Positions 46,449-54,732 of a stretch of 64,000 nucleotides of DNA are shown here, one piece after another. The translations under genes and the position numbers were made by a program. Numbering within the stretch: position 1 is the first letter of the stretch; each line of letters starts with the position of its first letter. This DNA is from Parapedobacter indicus. Its GTDB lineage: Bacteria; Bacteroidota; Bacteroidia; Sphingobacteriales; Sphingobacteriaceae. Where the stretch lies: contig NZ_FOQO01000007.1 of assembly GCF_900113765.1 (NCBI RefSeq), positions 62,001 to 126,000 on the forward strand, given 5' to 3'. The notes beneath the pieces are model-generated. The model saw nothing but the letters and a program-made list of their open reading frames with translations, ran no database searches and was not told the DNA's origin.

Positions 46449-46873
46449 GTCATGCGCTCTCCGCCGTGGATATGCCGCACTTTTTCCAAATCTGCTTCGC
46501 TGGCAAATGCAGCGATGTCCCCCCGCATGGGACTCTTCAACGACTCGCTTTTCAGCAAAAAGAGTCTATCAGCGGACAGCAGCTTGTTTTCATTCGTATA
46601 GTCGGGTAGGTAATAGTGGGCCACTTCTTCCCGGGCGACGCCGCCTCCCTCGACAAAAGCAACCATGCACTGCACGTCATCAAAGTTGTAAGCACGTCCC
46701 TTGGCCGTAACCAGCTGGCTGGCAAAACGGGCGTCACTCACGGTCATCCGGCAATGCGCACATTGATCCTTTCCGAAATTGATGGGCTTCGGGCCATCAC
46801 CTCCGCAAGCTACTATACCGAGCGTGAAGACCCACCCAAAAAAGACAATGCTTAAAGATCTGAAGGTATTCAT
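46427..46873 (-). CDS. nosL: NosL copper chaperone lipoprotein
   Basis: 148 residues. The lipobox ends at Cys23 (LGIVAC), and CAHCRM is the Cu(I)-binding motif. NosL delivers copper to NosZ. It overlaps the upstream membrane gene by 4 bases. Confidence 0.94.
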   Translation of the reverse strand: MNTFRSLSIVFFGWVFTLGIVACGGDGPKPINFGKDQCAHCRMTVSDARFASQLVTAKGRAYNFDDVQCMVAFVEGGGVAREEVAHYYLPDYTNENKLLSADRLFLLKSESLKSPMRGDIAAFASEADLEKVRHIHGGERMTWEDLWK

Positions 46874-47463
46874 GATGTTTTATAGTTAACCATACGCCAC
46901 TCCACATATACACAATAAGCTAACAGAATCCCGCAAGCGATAAAGATCCACCCGCCAATAGCCGGAATGGAAAAAGCACCGAAATTGAGTAGCTGCTTAA
47001 ATCCGATCAGCGGCGGTTGGTACGCCATGCCCGGCACTTTGATGGGAGCAGAGGGATTTAAGTCATGACCGTATTCATACAACCACCGCCAGAAATCAAC
47101 CATCGATATGACGCCGAATAGCAGAAACGCTCCAAACAAGATATTCAGTAATTTCCTCCGAGCAGATATGCCCACTAAGATAAAAGCAAGGCCGTATATA
47201 CCGATAAGATAAGGTAACAGGGTAAATTCGATGAAATCATCGGCACGGAGCGTTTTCATTCCGATGTAATGGTTCAACCCATTGATAATATCGACCTCTC
47301 CTTCCAGCTTATAGCTGTAGATCAACAGCTCCAACCCTTCGGGATACTGTGCGGCATCCAGCTCAATGCGCCATATCGGCAATGCGATGACGGCAAGTAG
47401 TGCGATACCACCGATGATGAGTATGGCCCTATTCAATGATAGGATGTGATGCTGAGTTTTCAC
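46870..47463 (-). CDS. Nos-cluster membrane protein, possibly NosB-like
   Basis: 197 residues with about four to five membrane helices and a soluble loop containing IWRIELDAAQYPEGLEL. It follows nosZ by 6 bases, the position of nosB in clade II clusters. I cannot confirm homology to NosB by eye. Being coupled on both sides, it very probably takes part in nitrous oxide reduction. Confidence 0.7.
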   Translation of the reverse strand: MKTQHHILSLNRAILIIGGIALLAVIALPIWRIELDAAQYPEGLELLIYSYKLEGEVDIINGLNHYIGMKTLRADDFIEFTLLPYLIGIYGLAFILVGISARRKLLNILFGAFLLFGVISMVDFWRWLYEYGHDLNPSAPIKVPGMAYQPPLIGFKQLLNFGAFSIPAIGGWIFIACGILLAYCVYVEWRMVNYKTS

Positions 47464-47469
47464 GTCAAT

Positions 47470-49443
47470 TTATTTATTGCCCGTATAGGATGTCATCGCT
47501 ACATTGCTTCCTTTGGGTGAAACCCGCACATATCCCGACATCTCCTGGTGTAACGCCGAGCAGAAATCAGTGCAATAGAATGGGAAGATACCCACCCGGT
47601 CCGGTTCCCACTTAATGGTCTGGGTTTCTCCGGGCATAATCAGTAATTCAGCGTTTTTCGCTCCCTTGATCGCAAATCCGTGGGGCATATCCCAATCCTG
47701 CTCGATGTTAGTGACATGGAAATAAACTTCATCGCCCATCCGTATGCCTTCGATGACATCTGGTGTCAGGTGAGAGCGGATCGTGGTCATATACACCCGC
47801 ACGATGTTCCCCTCACGTTCTATCCGAGCTTCGGCCTCACCATTTGTTTTATGCGGGTGCGCATTGGCGTTGATGTCATAGATTTTCAGCGATTTATCTT
47901 TAAGTATATCGGCTGGTAACGACTGCGCATAGTGCGGCTCACCAATCGTCGGAAAGTCGAGTAGCAACTCCATTTTGTCACCACTGATGTCAAACAATTG
48001 CGCACTGTGGCAAAGTTCGGGTCCGGTAGGCAGGAAACGGTCTTTGGTGATTTTGTTGTAAGCCACTAGGTATTTGCCGTAAGGTTTTTTGGAATTTCCT
48101 CCGGCTACCATGAGGTGACCAACAGAGTAGTAGGTGGGTTGCCTATCGAGGACCTCCAACGTCTTAACATTCCATTTCACCACTTCCGAAGAGACGAAGA
48201 ATGATGTATACGCATTTCCCTTTTCATCAAACTCTGTGTGCAGCGGTCCCAACCCGGGCTTTTGCACTTCGCCGTGCAGAGCAGATTCATACTTTACAAC
48301 CGGAACGCCGCCGTAACGCTCACCTTCAAATTCCTTGTTGGCAATGGCATTCTGCAATTTCTCAAAGCTGAACACCGGAATCAGTGCCGCCAATTTCCCA
48401 CTGCCCACGATATACTCGCCCGTTGGATTGACATCGGCTCCGTGGGGTGATTTCGGACAGGGAATCAGATACGCCAAGTCGTCAAAATCGGTAATATCCA
48501 GCACAGTGACTTCAGTTTTGATCTGTGAAGTAGCCGTATGGGTATGCTCATCATATTTGTTATGGGCATAGCGTACAGCTTGCTTGACACCTTTACCTGC
48601 CTTGAAATATTCTTCGGCCTTTTTCCAGTTGATAGCCATGATGAAATCCTTATCGTTTTGGGAAGCATTAACTTCCTGCAACGTGTGCGCCTGCTCTGAG
48701 TTGTAGCAACTGATGAAAAGCCAGCCGTTTGACACACCTTTTCCGGCACTGGACAAGTCGAAGTTCAATCCCGGGGTTTTCAACTGAAATGCGATATTGA
48801 ATTCACCCGTTTCCTTATCCACGCTGACGAAGCTGATGTGCCCTTTGAAGTTTTCCTTGTATGAACTGATCGGCACATCTCCTCCGGGGCCATCCGGCGG
48901 TACGCTGAAGCGCGTCGCTGCAATGACGTATTCCGAATTTTCGGTGGTAAACGGCGAACAGTGGTTTCCCCCTGTATTGGGAATCTCAATAATCTCCGCC
49001 GTACGGAACGTCTGGAGATCTATCCGGGCTAAGCGCGGTGTATTGTTAGAGTTTGCAAACATCCATTTACCATCGGGCATTCCATCGGTAAAAGACGATT
49101 CGATGTGGTGCAAGTCATCCCAAGGGACGAATCCGTGCGACGTTTCCAACATGGGTTTGGTTTCTTCGCTGAATCCCCATGCTTTTTCAGGATCTACCGA
49201 AAAAACAGGGATTACCCGAAACAGGCGCCCACTAGGCAATCCGTATACACTCATCTGCCCGCTGAATCCGCCCGAAGTGAACGTATAAAACTCATCATAT
49301 TGTCCCGGAGGTATATACGTCCGTTGTGCTGCATTTCCGGACACGGCGCTTCCCGCACCTTTGGGTTTGCACGCGCTGAAGGAGAGGGATACCGCAGCAG
49401 CGGCGAGCATCCACAGGAGACCTTCTTTTGGTTTTAGTTTCAT
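47470..49443 (-). CDS. nosZ: Nitrous oxide reductase, clade II (Sec-type lipoprotein)
   Basis: 657 residues from ATG at 49443. The longer frame from 49491 overlaps the cytochrome gene. A Sec signal ends with a lipobox at Cys25 (SFSAC), not a twin-arginine signal, so this is the atypical clade. CuA ligands are in FYCTDFCSALHQEMSG (C-x3-C-x3-H-x2-M); propeller histidines include DDLHHIES and NHCSPF. It reduces N2O to N2. It is the second gene of the operon, after a lipoprotein cytochrome c. Confidence 0.97.
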   Translation of the reverse strand: MKLKPKEGLLWMLAAAAVSLSFSACKPKGAGSAVSGNAAQRTYIPPGQYDEFYTFTSGGFSGQMSVYGLPSGRLFRVIPVFSVDPEKAWGFSEETKPMLETSHGFVPWDDLHHIESSFTDGMPDGKWMFANSNNTPRLARIDLQTFRTAEIIEIPNTGGNHCSPFTTENSEYVIAATRFSVPPDGPGGDVPISSYKENFKGHISFVSVDKETGEFNIAFQLKTPGLNFDLSSAGKGVSNGWLFISCYNSEQAHTLQEVNASQNDKDFIMAINWKKAEEYFKAGKGVKQAVRYAHNKYDEHTHTATSQIKTEVTVLDITDFDDLAYLIPCPKSPHGADVNPTGEYIVGSGKLAALIPVFSFEKLQNAIANKEFEGERYGGVPVVKYESALHGEVQKPGLGPLHTEFDEKGNAYTSFFVSSEVVKWNVKTLEVLDRQPTYYSVGHLMVAGGNSKKPYGKYLVAYNKITKDRFLPTGPELCHSAQLFDISGDKMELLLDFPTIGEPHYAQSLPADILKDKSLKIYDINANAHPHKTNGEAEARIEREGNIVRVYMTTIRSHLTPDVIEGIRMGDEVYFHVTNIEQDWDMPHGFAIKGAKNAELLIMPGETQTIKWEPDRVGIFPFYCTDFCSALHQEMSGYVRVSPKGSNVAMTSYTGNK

Positions 49444-49474
49444 AATACGATATATTAGTGACAAAAAAGCATCG

Positions 49475-49939
49475 TTAGTTAACCCCGTCATTTTCCCTCA
49501 TAAATTCCAAGATCTTGCGGGCATCGTCATCAGACAGGTTCTGATTGGGCATACGTACTAAGCATATCTCCAACTGAGCCAGCAATTTGGGATCCTTGTC
49601 GATCATCGGATCTGGATTGGTGATGAAATTCATGATCCATTCGGGACGGTGCCTTTCGGTTACGCCTGCCCATCCCGGGCCCACCAAACGGTCTTCAGTA
49701 TACTTATGGCAGCTGGCGCATTTGACATCGGCGATAAGTTTTCCATCGTTCGCCATCTGCACATCCAGTTTATCGCCCAGGTCTACATTATCAAACTTTC
49801 CCAGCCCGCGGTTAGGATCATAATCTGACGGCTGCTGAGCTTCCGTCTTTGCGGAATTGCTTTCCGAATCCTGTTTGCCTCCTGAGGAACAGGCATAAAC
49901 CAATATGCCTAGCACCAAAATGATCGCTAATTGTTTCAT
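49475..49939 (-). CDS. Cytochrome c lipoprotein of the nos operon
   Basis: 154 residues. Lipobox Cys17 (LVYAC), heme motif CASCH (Cys74, Cys77, His78), and a probable axial Met in VRMPNQNLSD. It likely passes electrons to NosZ in the periplasm. It begins the nos operon under a Crp/Fnr-type promoter. Confidence 0.93.
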   Translation of the reverse strand: MKQLAIILVLGILVYACSSGGKQDSESNSAKTEAQQPSDYDPNRGLGKFDNVDLGDKLDVQMANDGKLIADVKCASCHKYTEDRLVGPGWAGVTERHRPEWIMNFITNPDPMIDKDPKLLAQLEICLVRMPNQNLSDDDARKILEFMRENDGVN

Positions 49940-50022
49940 TTTAAGTTGTTTTAAGTAAGATAGTTATGTGGAAGTTATTTTTCATTATTTCTACACGCAC
50001 GATACGCTTTTCTTTGTTAAGA

Positions 50023-50067
50023 CAAAGGTACTTGCATGCCTGAGGCGATTTTATGCGTGGAATCATA
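50023..50067 (-). promoter_or_regulatory. Cytochrome c-nosZ operon promoter with Crp/Fnr-type site
   Basis: Minus-strand TATGATTCCACGCATA (50052-50067; flanked to TTTATG-N8-CATAAA), 21 bases, then TACCTTTG (50023-50030). The site centre would be near -42. Confidence 0.65.
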
Positions 50068-50184
50068 AAGCAGCCCCTGTGGGTTCTTTTCTAGGTATTC
50101 GCTTGTTCTCAATTATCAGCAAACGATTGTATTACAACAATTTATATAAAAACAAACCTAATTCTGATCTTCGTCACCTCTTGA

Positions 50185-50229
50185 TGTGACCGCTGTCAAT
50201 AGGGGTAGCCGGGATTCCCCGTATGTTTG
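50185..50229 (+). promoter_or_regulatory. crp/fnr gene promoter with Crp-type site
   Basis: TGTGACCGCTGTCAAT (50185-50200), 21 bases, TATGTTTG (50222-50229). The box overlaps an upstream ATG (GTG/ATG region at 50227), which supports the later start at 50269. It suggests autoregulation. Confidence 0.6.
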
Positions 50230-50268
50230 CTACGGGTAACCATTAACAATATTTTTATAGAAACGCCT

Positions 50269-50877
50269 ATGATTCCGACGGATCTTCTTCTACAAAGGGG
50301 CGCTACATACCGAAAAGCAACACCAGGTGATGCCATTTTCGACGAGGGAGCACAAGCAACCTATTATTACCAGCTGGTGTCTGGACGGGTACGGTGGTGC
50401 AACATTACCGAAGATGGCAGAGAAATTCTTCACCGTATCGTAGAAGCCGGGGAAAGCTTTGGCGAATTCCCCTTATTTGATGGTGAGCCCTACGCCGCCA
50501 GTGCCATTGCCGACACCCCCTGCACCATCCTAAGACTGTGTACCCTTTCGTTCCACCAGCTGCTTCAGGATAATCCCGACATTCATTTTGATTTCACGAA
50601 ATCCTTAGTTCAGCACCTGCGCTTTAAATTCTTTTTAACAGACCTACTATCCCAAAATAATCCGGAAACCATCATTTCCAAACTGATCGGCTATTTTAAT
50701 CAACACGGAAAATTTATCTGCAAAAATTGCAATCGGCTGATGCTTACACGCCAGCAACTGGCCAACATGACTGGGTTACGGGTAGAAACCATCATCAGGG
50801 CTATCAAACACATGGAAAAAGAAGATCGGCTAAGCATTGTAAAGGGTAAAGTGTTTGTGCCAGCAGACGGTTTGTAA
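50269..50877 (+). CDS. Crp/Fnr-family transcription regulator
   Basis: 202 residues from ATG at 50269. A frame opening at 50227 is rejected because the -7 promoter box overlaps it. The cyclic-nucleotide-binding-like domain includes GDAIFDEGAQATYYYQLVSG; the helix-turn-helix is LTRQQLANMTGLRVETIIRAIKHM. Fnr's N-terminal Fe-S cysteines are absent, but a CKNC pair (Cys151, Cys154) sits just before the HTH. It probably controls the nos, nrdD and 618-residue promoters; the signal (NO, redox, heme) is unknown. It is followed after 30 bases by a heme-copper-like gene. Confidence 0.9.
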   Translation: MIPTDLLLQRGATYRKATPGDAIFDEGAQATYYYQLVSGRVRWCNITEDGREILHRIVEAGESFGEFPLFDGEPYAASAIADTPCTILRLCTLSFHQLLQDNPDIHFDFTKSLVQHLRFKFFLTDLLSQNNPETIISKLIGYFNQHGKFICKNCNRLMLTRQQLANMTGLRVETIIRAIKHMEKEDRLSIVKGKVFVPADGL

Positions 50878-50907
50878 ACCCCTATTGATCTAACAAATGA
50901 AAAATAA

Positions 50908-52146
50908 ATGAAAATAACCGTCCGCCATTGGTTGATCTTTGGGATCTTCAACCTACTGCTGGTTGCCGTGCTGGGTTTACTTATGCGGATTAAGTTTTTA
51001 ATTCCACTGCCCGCCATCAATCAACAATACGTCTTGCATGCGCATTCACACTTCGCTTTCTCCGGATGGGTATCCCATACATTGATGGTCTTGATCGCTG
51101 CCGCCTTAAGCGACATAAAAAATGACAGGACATTGCCGCGTAGGTATCAAGTACTCATCTTCACCAACCTCCTAACGGCCTATGGTATGCTCGTAAGCTT
51201 TTTTTTGCAAGGCTACGCATTGTATTCGATCTGCGCTGCCACAGCTACGGTATTGATTTCCTACCTGTTCGCTGGAATCTGTTGGCGGGATATGGCGCAT
51301 CGGGCCGATCGCAACGCCGCCACATGGCAGTGGCTGCGTGCAGCATTGATTTTTCTTGTATTTTCTTCTGTTGGCACGTTCTACTTAGCGTATTTAATGG
51401 CATCTCACAACACAGATCCCCGATTGCAATTGGCGTCGATTTACTTTTTCCTCCATTTTCAGTATAACGGATGGTTTACGTTTGCCTGCTTCGGTTTGGC
51501 CCACCATTGGTTAAGGCTCCAGAGAATATCTCTGAAACATGCATCGTTGGTGTTCTGGACTTTTGCCCTATCTTGCATCCCGCTCTATTTCCTCTCGGTG
51601 CTGTGGTGGGACATTCCTGGCTGGCTGTACACACTTGTGGTTAGCGCCGTGATGCTGCAAACCACTGCTTGGGCAACATGGCTATATACAGTATTTGCAA
51701 AACGACGATTATATAAACACCGCCTTTCTACGATTTCAAGGTGGCTGCTCATCGGTATCGTGCTCGCCGTTAGCATCAAGATACTGCTTCAAGGCCTATC
51801 TGCTTTTCCTTCATTAAGCCAGCTAACATATGGATTTCGGCCGATTGTCATCGGGTACCTTCATCTCGTCCTGCTGGTAATCATCACACTTTTCCTGATT
51901 ACCTATGGTTACATGCAGAAAATCCTGTATACTAACCGCATTGCGGTTATCGCGACGGGAATACTGGTAGCGGGCATTATGCTGAATGAACTGTTGCTAC
52001 TGCTTCAAGGGGCTTTAGGGTTAATTAATATATCCGTCGCATACCTCCCCATGGGTCTCGCGATAGCTGCGGCGAGCATCGTCTTGGGCCTTGGCGGCCT
52101 GCTATGGAGTCAGAAGGTGGTTGCATATAAAGGTCAATTTAGCTAA
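50908..52146 (+). CDS. Polytopic heme-copper-oxidase-like membrane protein
   Basis: 412 residues, about 12 helices. HAHSHFAFSGWVSHTLM and FFLHFQYNGWFTFACFGLAHHW carry several His in a pattern like heme-copper oxidase subunit I helix II and later helices. It seems a distant relative of the protein at 40501-41781. It shares the crp/fnr transcript. Function is unknown, perhaps nitric oxide handling. Confidence 0.65.
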   Translation: MKITVRHWLIFGIFNLLLVAVLGLLMRIKFLIPLPAINQQYVLHAHSHFAFSGWVSHTLMVLIAAALSDIKNDRTLPRRYQVLIFTNLLTAYGMLVSFFLQGYALYSICAATATVLISYLFAGICWRDMAHRADRNAATWQWLRAALIFLVFSSVGTFYLAYLMASHNTDPRLQLASIYFFLHFQYNGWFTFACFGLAHHWLRLQRISLKHASLVFWTFALSCIPLYFLSVLWWDIPGWLYTLVVSAVMLQTTAWATWLYTVFAKRRLYKHRLSTISRWLLIGIVLAVSIKILLQGLSAFPSLSQLTYGFRPIVIGYLHLVLLVIITLFLITYGYMQKILYTNRIAVIATGILVAGIMLNELLLLLQGALGLINISVAYLPMGLAIAAASIVLGLGGLLWSQKVVAYKGQFS

Positions 52147-52151
52147 GTTTG
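52121..52151 (+). promoter_or_regulatory. fumC promoter within the end of the upstream gene
   Basis: TTG (52121-52123), 20 bases, TAAGTTTG (52144-52151). The -7 box overlaps the stop codon of the membrane gene, so fumC can be expressed independently. Confidence 0.7.
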
Positions 52152-52176
52152 TAGCGTAATCAAAAACAAAAATTCC

Positions 52177-53574
52177 ATGTCATATAGAATAGAACACGAT
52201 ACCATGGGCGAAGTACAGGTGCCTTCCGATAAGTATTGGGGAGCGCAGACTGAACGCTCGCGCAATAACTTTAAAATCGGCCCCGCGGCATCCATGCCCC
52301 GGGAAATTATCGAAGCCTTCGCCTACCTCAAAAAAGCAGCCGCCTATACCAATACGGACGCTGGTGTATTACCCGCGAAAAAAAGGGATTTGATTGCACA
52401 AGTATGCGACGAAGTCCTTGCCGGGCAGTGGGCCGACCAGTTTCCACTGGTCATCTGGCAGACCGGCTCAGGCACCCAGTCCAATATGAATGTGAATGAG
52501 GTAATATCCAACCGGGCCCATGTTATCCAAGGCAATCAATTGGGTGCAGGCAAACCGTTCATCCACCCTAATGACGACGTAAATAAATCACAGTCATCCA
52601 ACGATACCTACCCTACTGCCATGCACATTGCCGCATACAAAAAGGTAGTAGAAGTAACCATTCCGGGGGTTGAAAAATTACGTGATACCCTGAAGGCAAA
52701 ATCTGAGGCTTTCGCTGCTGTCGTAAAAATAGGCCGCACGCACCTGATGGATGCTACCCCCCTTACCCTGGGACAGGAATTTTCAGGTTATGTCGCTCAG
52801 CTTGATTATGGATTAAAGGCGCTTAACAACACGTTAGCGCATCTTTCCGAGTTGGCATTAGGCGGCACCGCTGTAGGAACCGGCATCAATACGCCGAAGG
52901 ATTACGCGGAAAATGTGGCTAACTACATTGCCGAATTTACCGCACTTCCTTTCCGTACAGCTCCGAACAAATTTGAAGCCCTCGCATCGCACGATGCCAT
53001 TGTGGAAAGCCACGGTGCCTTGAAGCAGCTTGCTGTATCGCTACATAAAATCGCCAATGATATCCGGATGCTGGCTTCCGGCCCACGTTCCGGCATTGGC
53101 GAAATCCTGATTCCGGAAAATGAGCCCGGCTCATCCATTATGCCCGGCAAAGTCAATCCGACCCAGTGCGAAGCGCTCACGATGGTGGCCGCCCAGGTTA
53201 TCGGAAACGATGTGACGATCGCATTCGGGGGAGCTAATGGACATTATGAACTCAACGTGTTCAAACCCGTAATGGCCGCCAATTTCCTGCAGTCCGCCCA
53301 GCTAATTGGCGATGCTTGCGTGTCCTTCAATGATCACTGCGCCATCGGTATTGAGCCAAACTACGACGGGATTAAAAAACACGTGGAAAATTCGTTGATG
53401 CTCGTCACAGCGCTTAATCCCCATATTGGTTACGAAAATGCAGCAAAAATCGCCAAAAAGGCGCATAAAGAAAACAAATCACTGCGGGAAGCCGCGCTGG
53501 AGCTGGGACTGCTGACCAACGAGCAGTTTGACGAGTGGGTGCGACCGGAGGATATGATTGGTGGACTCAAGTGA
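52177..53574 (+). CDS. fumC: Fumarate hydratase class II
   Basis: 465 residues. The signature [11 protein letters not shown] and the substrate segment [14 protein letters not shown] are present, as is [17 protein letters not shown]. It interconverts fumarate and malate in the TCA cycle. It has its own promoter and overlaps the following lipoprotein gene. Confidence 0.98.
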   Translation: MSYRIEHDTMGEVQVPSDKYWGAQTERSRNNFKIGPAASMPREIIEAFAYLKKAAAYTNTDAGVLPAKKRDLIAQVCDEVLAGQWADQFPLVIWQTGSGTQSNMNVNEVISNRAHVIQGNQLGAGKPFIHPNDDVNKSQSSNDTYPTAMHIAAYKKVVEVTIPGVEKLRDTLKAKSEAFAAVVKIGRTHLMDATPLTLGQEFSGYVAQLDYGLKALNNTLAHLSELALGGTAVGTGINTPKDYAENVANYIAEFTALPFRTAPNKFEALASHDAIVESHGALKQLAVSLHKIANDIRMLASGPRSGIGEILIPENEPGSSIMPGKVNPTQCEALTMVAAQVIGNDVTIAFGGANGHYELNVFKPVMAANFLQSAQLIGDACVSFNDHCAIGIEPNYDGIKKHVENSLMLVTALNPHIGYENAAKIAKKAHKENKSLREAALELGLLTNEQFDEWVRPEDMIGGLK

Positions 53575-54107
53575 TCGACCGTAAAACGTATATATTACGC
53601 TGTAACGCGGCATACCGGCTGTTCATGGCTGGTATGCTCGTTCTATGTGCCATGGGTTGCCGTTTCAATCCCGATATTCAAAGCGAAGGCGCGGACTACC
53701 TGCAAGGAGTATGGGTGCAGGACAGCATTCCGATGCAAGATGCGCTATTGCGTTATACACTGCATGAATTGAAATTTACGTGCGACTCCATCTATGCCAC
53801 TCTACGCACGACTGCTAAGGTCAATAATATTGCCGATTCCTGCTATAACAACGGGCAGTGGACCGAGTATGCGAAAGGTATTTACGTGGTCCGCGGCGAC
53901 AGCCTGATTGTGGATGGTCTGTACACAAAACCAGACTGGAGGCAGAAAATTTCCGGTTGTTACCGCAGCGGACAATATCTTCCTCGTTTTAAAATTGTCC
54001 GGTATTCCTCCGATTCACTCGTATTGGAAAACCGTTATGATCAACGGCCGCTTTTGCTGCGGAAAACCGCCGACATCACGTGCGTACCGAAGAAACGCTG
54101 GGAATAA
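53571..54107 (+). CDS. Fumarase-associated lipoprotein of unknown function
   Basis: 178 residues from GTG at 53571, which overlaps the fumC stop as GTGA. A frame from 53535 would overlap fumC by 40 bases. A signal with a lipobox-like LCAMGC precedes a beta-rich domain ([25 protein letters not shown]), lipocalin-like in feel. A similar gene following fumC is, as I recall, common in Sphingobacteriaceae. Function is unknown. Confidence 0.75.
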   Translation: MIDRKTYILRCNAAYRLFMAGMLVLCAMGCRFNPDIQSEGADYLQGVWVQDSIPMQDALLRYTLHELKFTCDSIYATLRTTAKVNNIADSCYNNGQWTEYAKGIYVVRGDSLIVDGLYTKPDWRQKISGCYRSGQYLPRFKIVRYSSDSLVLENRYDQRPLLLRKTADITCVPKKRWE

Positions 54108-54120
54108 ATGAAAATGATAA

Positions 54121-54732
54121 TCAAATCAATTTTTGCTCAACCGCCATTTTCACCAGTACTGCTGTGTTTTTCGCACCCAGTTTCAATAGCAGATTCTTGC
54201 GGTAACCTTTGATCGTTTCGGGACTCAAAAAAATCTGTTCGGCAATTTCACCGTTGGTTAATCCCTCTGAAATCAGGCGGAGTAATTCACGTTCCCTGGG
54301 GCTCAACCAGATGTTCTTCGACGATGGCCTCTTCATCAAGAGGTCGATTTCATGGCAAAGGAACGTCCTACCAGCAGCCACTGCTTCTATGCCGGCCAAT
54401 ACCTCATCGGCCATCGCATTCTTGACTAAGTAGCCCGAAGCGCCATTGTCCAACATCTGCCGTACAATCGCATATTCGTTATGTGTAGTCAGTGCCAACA
54501 CGTTGATTTTCGGAAACTGCGCTTTCACCTCCTTGCAGAAGTCCACTCCGCTGACGTCCGGCAAGCCGACATCGAGGAGCAACACATCCGGTTTCCAGAA
54601 GCCGAGGGAAAGCCGGCAATCCGTAGCGCTGTGTGCCACACCGATAACAGTCGCTATACCCGATTCATCAATCAGGTTTACCAATCCCTCCGTAAGAATC
54701 TTATGGTCATCGATGATGGCTACGCTAATCAT
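54121..54732 (-). CDS. NarL/LuxR-type response regulator
   Basis: 203 residues. Receiver with Asp54 (LLLDVGLPDVSG) and a C-terminal LuxR helix-turn-helix (LSPRERELLRLISEGLTNGEIAEQ). It overlaps the kinase gene by 8 bases. It may bind the palindrome at 56738-56771. Confidence 0.95.
   Translation of the reverse strand: MISVAIIDDHKILTEGLVNLIDESGIATVIGVAHSATDCRLSLGFWKPDVLLLDVGLPDVSGVDFCKEVKAQFPKINVLALTTHNEYAIVRQMLDNGASGYLVKNAMADEVLAGIEAVAAGRTFLCHEIDLLMKRPSSKNIWLSPRERELLRLISEGLTNGEIAEQIFLSPETIKGYRKNLLLKLGAKNTAVLVKMAVEQKLI

Larger units (their letters stand above)
49940..50268. other. Divergent regulatory region nos/crp-fnr
   Basis: A 329-base gap with two promoters, one per direction, each with a Crp-like site and TAnnTTTG. 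Between them (about 50070-50180) I see nothing clear. Confidence 0.6.

Noticed and set aside
49968..50189. 73-residue ORF in the nos/crp divergent region
   Set aside because: It overlaps two promoters with Crp-like sites and has no protein-like features.
50269..50877. True oxygen-sensing Fnr
   Set aside because: The N-terminal cysteine cluster for the 4Fe-4S centre is absent.
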